NCBI GenBank assembly: GCA_016081115.2
Contig: JABTTQ020000653.1
Span: 310,001 to 374,000 of the forward strand
Origin: Rehmannia glutinosa
Lineage: Eukaryota; Streptophyta; Magnoliopsida; Lamiales; Orobanchaceae
DNA length: 64,000 bases
Direction of reading: 5' to 3'
A model generated the notes under the pieces. It was not told the origin of the DNA and did not search any database. It was given only the letters and a program-made list of their open reading frames with translations. Numbering within the stretch: the first letter of the stretch is position 1; every line of letters begins with the position of its first letter. This document shows, one piece after another, positions 57,794 to 64,000 of this stretch. A program made the position numbers and the translations under genes.

Positions 57794-60700
57794 CACTACA
57801 AGAAAATTAGGAATTTGGGACGAAATGAAATCATCAGTAAAAGTAGCAAAAACGTCACAAAAATATATCCGAGACGAAAAGAAAATGTCACAAGAGACGT
57901 CGCAATATCACAGTCGCTAAAAGTCATTAGAGACGAAATTGAGAAAATGTCTCTAAAGGATTGGCTTTTGTGACGAAATGAAAATGTCGCATATTATCGT
58001 CCAGTTGATGCCATTTTACATTTTGTGACAAAATATTTCGTCTCTGAAGAAATAATTAGGAACGTCTCATTATTCGTCTCTAAAGATATATACTATAGTG
58101 ACATCTATATTCGTCACAGAATAAATGTAGGGACATTGTTATATGTCCCAAAAAAACGTTTTAGTGACGTTTTTCTTTGTCACAAGAAATTAATTGGTAT
58201 ATGTGATTACTTTCGTCTCTAAAACTATTCTTTAGTGAAATTTTCATATTCGTCTATATATTTGGCATTGGTTCAGGAACATTTATTTTCGTCCCAAAAG
58301 AACTTTCTTCTGGTTTTTTTTTTTTTTTTGTTTTTTGCCCCAACAACATAACTTCTACTGGTAAACTTTGTATCAAATATGAATAAAATGTCCCTATAAA
58401 AAAGACATGAACATTAATATACGTTCAATCATCCAAAATATAATTCCAGTCATGCATATACAGTCAAAATAAGATCTTGTAATTGTACTTCAAAATAAAA
58501 TAACACTGTTGCTACAAGGCAAAAAAAACATATAAGACAACCAAAATGATTATAACAAGGCTCATGCTTGCTTGTCAAAAACATTTATACTTGCATCCTA
58601 AGAGACAACAAAACGTCTAAATTCTTTTTCTTCAAGGACTCATAGCAGCAATAATTTTCCTTGCCGGTGGACTTGTTTTTTGGTGGTGGCCAGTAATCTG
58701 TACAAGTTACAACAAATCCAACAATTGTTATCAAAGACCAACAAATTGTTATATTATATATTTCCATAATTTGAAGGAGCCAAAAGGTACATGCATATCA
58801 CCTACCAACTTATTACAGGACAGATAAACACAATAATCAATCTGAATTTGTTGTTTGCACTGACATTGGAATAAAAAAATATGTGCTTAGTGGGGGATTA
58901 CATATCAACTATTTAAAATTAGGCCACTAATACTTGCAAAAAAAAAAAAAAAAGATTAGGTCACTAATATTATAGGCTTATAGCATCTTCGAAATCTTTT
59001 ATTTTCTTTTTACTAATTTTCTCTCTTTATCATAATAAATTTCCCCATTCTTCTATTAGTTTCCTATCAGCTTGTGGGAATGAGCAAAAAAATGAAACAA
59101 AATCATGATTTCCTTCTGCTACAATAGGAAAGATTCAGATTTTAACTGTAAAAAATGTTTACAAGTTCATTTCTGGATATTTGAAGGAGTCCATGATGTC
59201 TATGATTTACAAGCAATAACAAATAACTATTTCACAAAGATACAAAAAATAATTCTTTCCCAATACTTACTATTGCAAATATAAATACACTTACTCAACT
59301 TTGTGGGGTATAAGCAAAGTCTAACAATGATAAAAAAAAAATCATTGAACACAGAAAATTTCATAAGCTTTTCTAGAAAATGTGCAACTCACCTATTACC
59401 AAGAGACGATGTTGTCAACCACTGATTTCGTGTGGCAAATGTTCAAGCATCCATCTCATGTTCTGAAATTGAAATGAGTGTGCTCGTAAAAAGTGATTCT
59501 ATCACATACTTCACCATTACCTAGTTTTTGATTTTGTTATACATGTTGCATTAAAATTTATACTAAACCATGTCGAACAATGAATGACTTTGTCCCTTGG
59601 TTGTGAGGGGTCTTCATTTGTTCATGCTCTCAGCAGCTTTCTTGCATTTATCCTACAATAAGTTGCATAATATTATTACTTATGTGTGTATGCAACTATG
59701 AAATAAAGATAGTTAAGGGGAAAAACAAAAAAAAATTACTTAAACATTTGGTTGGGACCAATAATCTGGTCATATGTAACATTTTTGTCATCTTGTTTGA
59801 ATTTCGGGAATGATACTAGGCAAAGCATAAACTCCTGAGATACTATCCCAATTTCACTAGAAAGTTTTGTATATTGCACTTTGTCTAGAGGCCTACCTTG
59901 AATACGATCAATGCAAACTTCAAGTTTTTTTCTTAATTGCATCGTTCATCATTTGCAACTCATTGCCTCTTGTGGGACCTCATCCTCTTTTCTTTGAAGT
60001 TGATGCTATACACGTAATATCCCAATACATAAACAAAAGGAAATAATACATAACAAGAACCTGAACTAAAACAACATCCTACCTGACTCACTCTCATTGT
60101 TAAATTGCGAAAATCTTGATTCGAGGATGCATCTCCATGATTTGGTGAAAATCTGTCGGACCTGCTCCGATGTAGACTTTTGCACATTACTTAACTGTTG
60201 AACTCGTGCAGATGGTAATTTATTTCTCAATCCTGGAGCCATTCTCAATTACCTCCTAAGAAAATGCTTGGTTATTAGAATATGATGTATAACAACAAAA
60301 ATACACCAGTTATATATTCAAGCATTATTATCAAGAGAAATATATGTGCAACAACACTATAACCATGATCGATTTTTCCTTTTCGAAAATATATATGCTT
60401 GGTTCATTCCATTATCTCGCTCTAGTGGCCCTGTTTATCTTGGAAAACAACATTTCATAAATTGAATTCCTTTACTCTATTAATCCCCCACTAAGTACAA
60501 GGTCAAACTAGTAAAACTTCATAAATCACTTTGTAGTAAAGCATAATAGAGCGTGAAACTACTCACAAAAACATTTCATGCTATTAATGTCAAAACTTTA
60601 TATAAACACTTACAATCAAGTTGCACCACCGGGTCTTCTTGATGTAACAAATTAGTTTAAGCCATTTCCAATTGTATTTCATATTTTAGCCTTCAATGGA

Positions 60701-62528
60701 AAATCCATCTCAATATAGAAAGCCCCCGATTGGAATGAATTAAATAAATCGGAGTATCTACGGCCCGACGCAGTCTGCTGAGAGCTACTTCGCCTACAAG
60801 GGGATATCAAATAAGCCACTCTATAGTTATTCGGGATAGGGGTATGCAAAGGTTCTGAGGAGTTCCACAACTAAGTTTCAACATAAACACACTAGGGTGA
60901 AACACCTTAAATTTAGTTGGCAAAGCAATTAAATAAAAGAGTCATCAGGCATTAATTAGCTTATTACCTCTCAGACTAAGATAAATACATTGTTAGATAT
61001 ATAAGTGCAGCACCAATAATGGTGTCAAATCAAAAGCAACATAATCCATCTTAGAGACATATTGGTGCATTGACTCATGTTAGAAACTTCTGCTAGCTAT
61101 TCTCTCAGATGATCGCAAAGAAGGAAACAAGTCGTGCACCAAGAAATGCCACCTCTAACCAAAGGAAACACATAAGAAATAATTGTCAGAATTGGAATAA
61201 TTGACCCCAAGAAAATTACATGGTTTTTTTTTTTCTAAATTCAACAAATTAATTTAGCATTGGGATAAAATTGAATAATTGTAATGTCCCATACAATCAA
61301 CAGATTAAGACAATCTATTAAAGATGCTAAAGACAATCAAACATTTAAATATCAAGTTCTAAAATGCCCCTACAGAGAATCTAAACCTTCATTTCATTAA
61401 TCTCTAAGATGGTGTATTATACACAAGCAGATTTGCTTACAAGCTGCACTTTTCATAGTTTGTTTCTACCTAGGGTTTGTAAATATTTAGTCGTGCTATT
61501 TTTCTTGAAACCAGTGTATCAAAAAATCAAAAAAGTATCAACAACAGAATCTCCAGCAATAAAATCAAAACACAAATTTGAAAAATTTGTACATGCACTA
61601 AGTATTTTCAGAATATCCCATTCTTTTCCATTGTCAAGCAACCCCAAATTCACGCTTCTTACTCCTCTTTTTTAGTTACAACTACTGAAATATATTACAA
61701 ACCGAATTGAGCATATACCCCAAATTTGAAGGCTGAGAGAGAGAGAGGGGGGAGAGAGACCTTAGAAACGATGAGAGCGAGCACTCCTTCAACCCGTTAA
61801 TTGCGATTCGATGGCAGAATCGTGTGAGTTTAGATTGAGCGAGGCTGGGGGATAGAGAGAATTTAGAAGAGAGTGCGAGAGAGAATCGGGAGGCGTAATT
61901 TTGCGAGAAAAAAATTTGAGTATGAGCCGCGCGAATGAAAATAGAGATGGCGGGTTACGAAAATCTTAGCGACATTCACAGAAAACGTCTCCAATTGTAA
62001 CGACATTCATGAAAACGTCTCAAATTTTATTATATTGTGACGATTTTACTGAAATATCAGTATATCACATATATTATAATTTTTTCAGAATTTATTTAAA
62101 GAAGTCTACAATATTTAAATTATTTATTTGTATTGGTTTCAAATATTATTTGTATTAAAGAAAAATTAAATTTAAGAAAGTTGATATTATAAAATATTAT
62201 TAAAAAAATATTTTTTAAGACTTTTATGAAACGTCAAAAGAATATAAAATGCTAATTTATTTTAAAATATAATAAAAATGTCATAAATAGCATATTTAGA
62301 CCTTCATAGACGAATTTTATATGTCCCTAATCAGTAACCTTTTTTAGACACACAAAATCGTCTTTAATTATAATTTTTTTGTCACTTAAAAATCTGCCCG
62401 AAAAAGGGCGTGGAGGTGTACTTGATTTGAGACGGTATCAAAATAACGTCGCTAAAAGGAAGCTATGTGAGACGATTTTAGATTCGTCCCAAAACAAAAC
62501 GTCTCAAATTCCCTAATTTGTTGTAGTG
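57794..62528 (-). mobile_element. CACTA (En/Spm) element, 4.7 kb, AGC duplication
   Basis: Termini CACTACAAGAAAATTAGG and, inverted, CACTACAACAAATTAGGG, flanked by AGC (57791-57793 and 62529-62531). Both ends are dense in subterminal GACGAAAT, GTCTC and CGTCTCTAAA motifs in both orientations, as En/Spm elements have. No TNPD-type transposase is recognisable, so it is probably non-autonomous. The strand is set by the candidate gene inside and by a GC-richer possible promoter region at 61720-61960. Confidence 0.92.
59736..60242 (-). CDS. Candidate spliced gene inside the CACTA element, function unknown
   Basis: A first exon could run from Met 60242 (MAPGLRNKLPSARVQQLSNV) to a GT at 60082, about 53 residues. 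A second conserved-looking stretch on the same strand is KKLEVCIDRIQGRPLDK..QYTKLSSEIGIVSQEF (59925-59830), which needs a frame change at a run of seven A. A final piece may be YWPPPKNKSTGKENY near 58690. The position fits the small DNA-binding protein gene (TNPA type) of CACTA elements, but I see no similarity strong enough to name it. Exon borders are guesses. Confidence 0.35.
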
Positions 62529-62546
62529 AGCGAACCCAACAATAAC

Positions 62547-63400
62547 ACCTTACATAGAACCTTCACAAATCACAAGTACCATAATAACTCTACTTCAGTG
62601 TTGTCAGGGAAAAAAAAAACTCTACTTCAGTATTATAAATAAAAGTACAAGTTATTAGTTGTTAATACCTTTATAAGTAACATGACATGCGATTAATGGC
62701 CAAAATGCACGTGAATTGAAAATCTTCTTCCTTAGCCAACACAAATGCGATTTCATTTTATAAGAAGAAAACGTGATTTAGTCAGTGTGCGTACCTCTGA
62801 GTAGGATGTCCTGAGGAAATCTATACTGCATGCGGCAAAAGAAAGACTCTACCACATTTTCTTAGACTTTTAATTGATTTTTTTTAATTTCCAGGAGAAT
62901 GAGTTTTGGGGGGAATATATTTTGAGAGATTTTATTAGTGAATGTGTGAATTATGAGGAAAATACATTAGAAAACGTGATGTGTGTTTGGTTATAATGAA
63001 GAAAATAAATAAAAGTAAAGGTAGAAGAAATAGAAAAAGAAAACAATACCAAAGGGTAGAGAATAGAGTTGACCAAATTGGAACATATATAAAAGGGGCC
63101 CGGGGGGGAGGGTGGGACGCTATTTGGGTCAATAATGTACAATTTAATTATATAATTAGCCCATGATATGAATGGGCCTCCCATAACTAATTCCCATGAT
63201 ATTCGGGCTATTCCCAAAGTTGACAATCAAATGATTATATGAGGCTTTGTTTGTTCTTCATTTGTTTAAATTCTTTTTTTTTTCTTTTTTGAAATCTTCA
63301 AAATTAAAATGCTAGTTTTACTTATTATAGCATATATTTAATTTCACATCTATAATTATTAATTGAATTTAGATATCTATTTAACGAAACTAAATCCACA
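62547..63400. other. Upstream flank displaced from the gene
   Basis: Before the copia insertion this DNA lay directly upstream of position 45678. A 14-bp CTCTACTTCAGT.TT repeat (62587, 62620) and a G-rich GGGGCCCGGGGGGGAGGG run (63096-63113) are seen. No gene. Confidence 0.5.
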
Positions 63401-63404
63401 TTAT

Positions 63405-64000
63405 ACTGTTGGAATTTGGCCAATTACCGTTGGAATTATCGATTCCAACGGAAATTCCAACAATAAATGCATCGTTGGTAAAATGGCCGTTGAAATGGAA
63501 AAATTCCAATGAAAATTCCAATGGAAAAATATTCTAACGGTATTTATCCATTGGAATATACAACTGTTGGAAAAAACCCCCAACATATTTTCCAACACTA
63601 ATTCCAACATAGTTAAACCATTGGAATTTAGTCCAATAGTATATCCATTGGAATATATATGTAATTGTTGGAAAAAAACTCCAACGGTTATTCCAACGGA
63701 GTTATGCCATTGGAATTTAATCCAATGGTAATTCCAATGGTATATATCCATTGGAATATTCAATTATTTTATCTCATTGTCTAATATATTTAACTTCTCA
63801 GTAGGTCACCCATCATCAATTTGTCCCAAGTCAAGCACATTTAACTATGTAGTTTTAATATGATTGACTCCATAAGAGAAGATACATTTTATTGATATGG
63901 ATAATACTATCAAATCTTTTAACCCCTATTAAAATTTTCCAATAGATCGAGTTTCCAACGAAATTTCCAACAACTTGTTGTACCATTGAATTTCGTTGGA
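63405..64000. repeat. Dense TTGGAAT/ATTCCAA repeat block, runs off the window
   Basis: More than twenty copies of TTGGAAT, ATTCCAA and CCAACGG/CCGTTGG variants in both orientations, with spacing of about 10-40 bp. Such density of short inverted motifs is typical of the subterminal region of a DNA transposon. No terminus could be identified; long frames through it are repeat translations. Confidence 0.6.

Larger units (their letters stand above)
45679..62541 (+). mobile_element. Ty1/copia element with nested insertions, upstream of the gene
   Basis: Left LTR 45679 to ~49273, PBS TGGTATCAGAGC (49277-49288), gag (50972), protease, integrase, RT and RNase H ending at 55571, PPT (55575-55585), right LTR from 55586 to 62541. 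ATAAC flanks the whole element at 45674-45678 and 62542-62546. Three elements are nested in it: 47081-48467, 51338-52044 and 57794-62528. The pol motifs are copia type (integrase before RT). Many stops and shifts show it is inactive as read. Confidence 0.92.
55586..62541 (+). repeat. Right LTR of the copia element, split by a CACTA element
   Basis: LTR sequence is 55586-57793, then the CACTA element (57794-62528), then the last bases GCGAACCCAACA. ATAAC follows, matching the left flank. Confidence 0.88.

Noticed and set aside
62935..63226. Minus-strand frames of 65 and 91 residues
   Set aside because: Hydrophobic translation of a purine-rich stretch (GAAGAAATAGAAAAAG type); no start context, no similarity.

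Overview
The window is plant nuclear DNA, almost certainly from a eudicot. It is AT-rich, has long introns with GT..AG junctions, plant Ty1/copia and Ty3/gypsy families, plant MITE families, and one plant gene of the FAD-oxidase/cyclopropane fatty acid synthase family. The species cannot be named from sequence alone. No tRNA, rRNA, CRISPR or prokaryotic gene was seen.

Layout. 1-4918: 3' part of a decayed SIRE/Maximus-like copia element (plus strand) with its 3' LTR. 4963-23474: a large minus-strand Ty3/gypsy chromovirus with ~4.2-kb LTRs, gag-pol broken by many stops and shifts, and an extra coiled-coil acidic ORF between the 5' LTR and gag. A non-autonomous gypsy-type element (10232-15146, target duplication CATCT) sits inside its RNase H region. 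23475-27448: intergenic DNA with a MITE, a 1.98-kb solo LTR (target duplication AGTTA) and a Tourist-like MITE (TAA). 27449-45434: the only clear cellular gene, minus strand, 24 exons, about 873 codons: an N-terminal FAD-dependent amine-oxidase-like domain followed by a SAM-dependent cyclopropane fatty acid synthase domain. Its introns carry a TRIM-like element with a young copia element nested in it, two hAT-type elements and several MITEs. Four exons each lack one base. 45679-62541: a plus-strand copia element with a target duplication of ATAAC, inserted about 240 bp upstream of the gene's start codon. It carries a TIR transposon in its left LTR, a hAT MITE in gag and a CACTA element (AGC duplication) in its right LTR. 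62547-64000: the displaced upstream flank, ending in a block of TTGGAAT/ATTCCAA repeats that runs off the window.

The story is one lipid-modification gene in a stack of nested mobile elements. Most nesting levels are supported by target-site duplications readable in the sequence. Many reading-frame breaks, in the cellular gene and in a copia element whose two LTRs differ at one base, are single-base losses in short homopolymer runs, often G/C runs. That pattern suggests consensus error at least as much as true decay, so pseudogene calls here should be held lightly.
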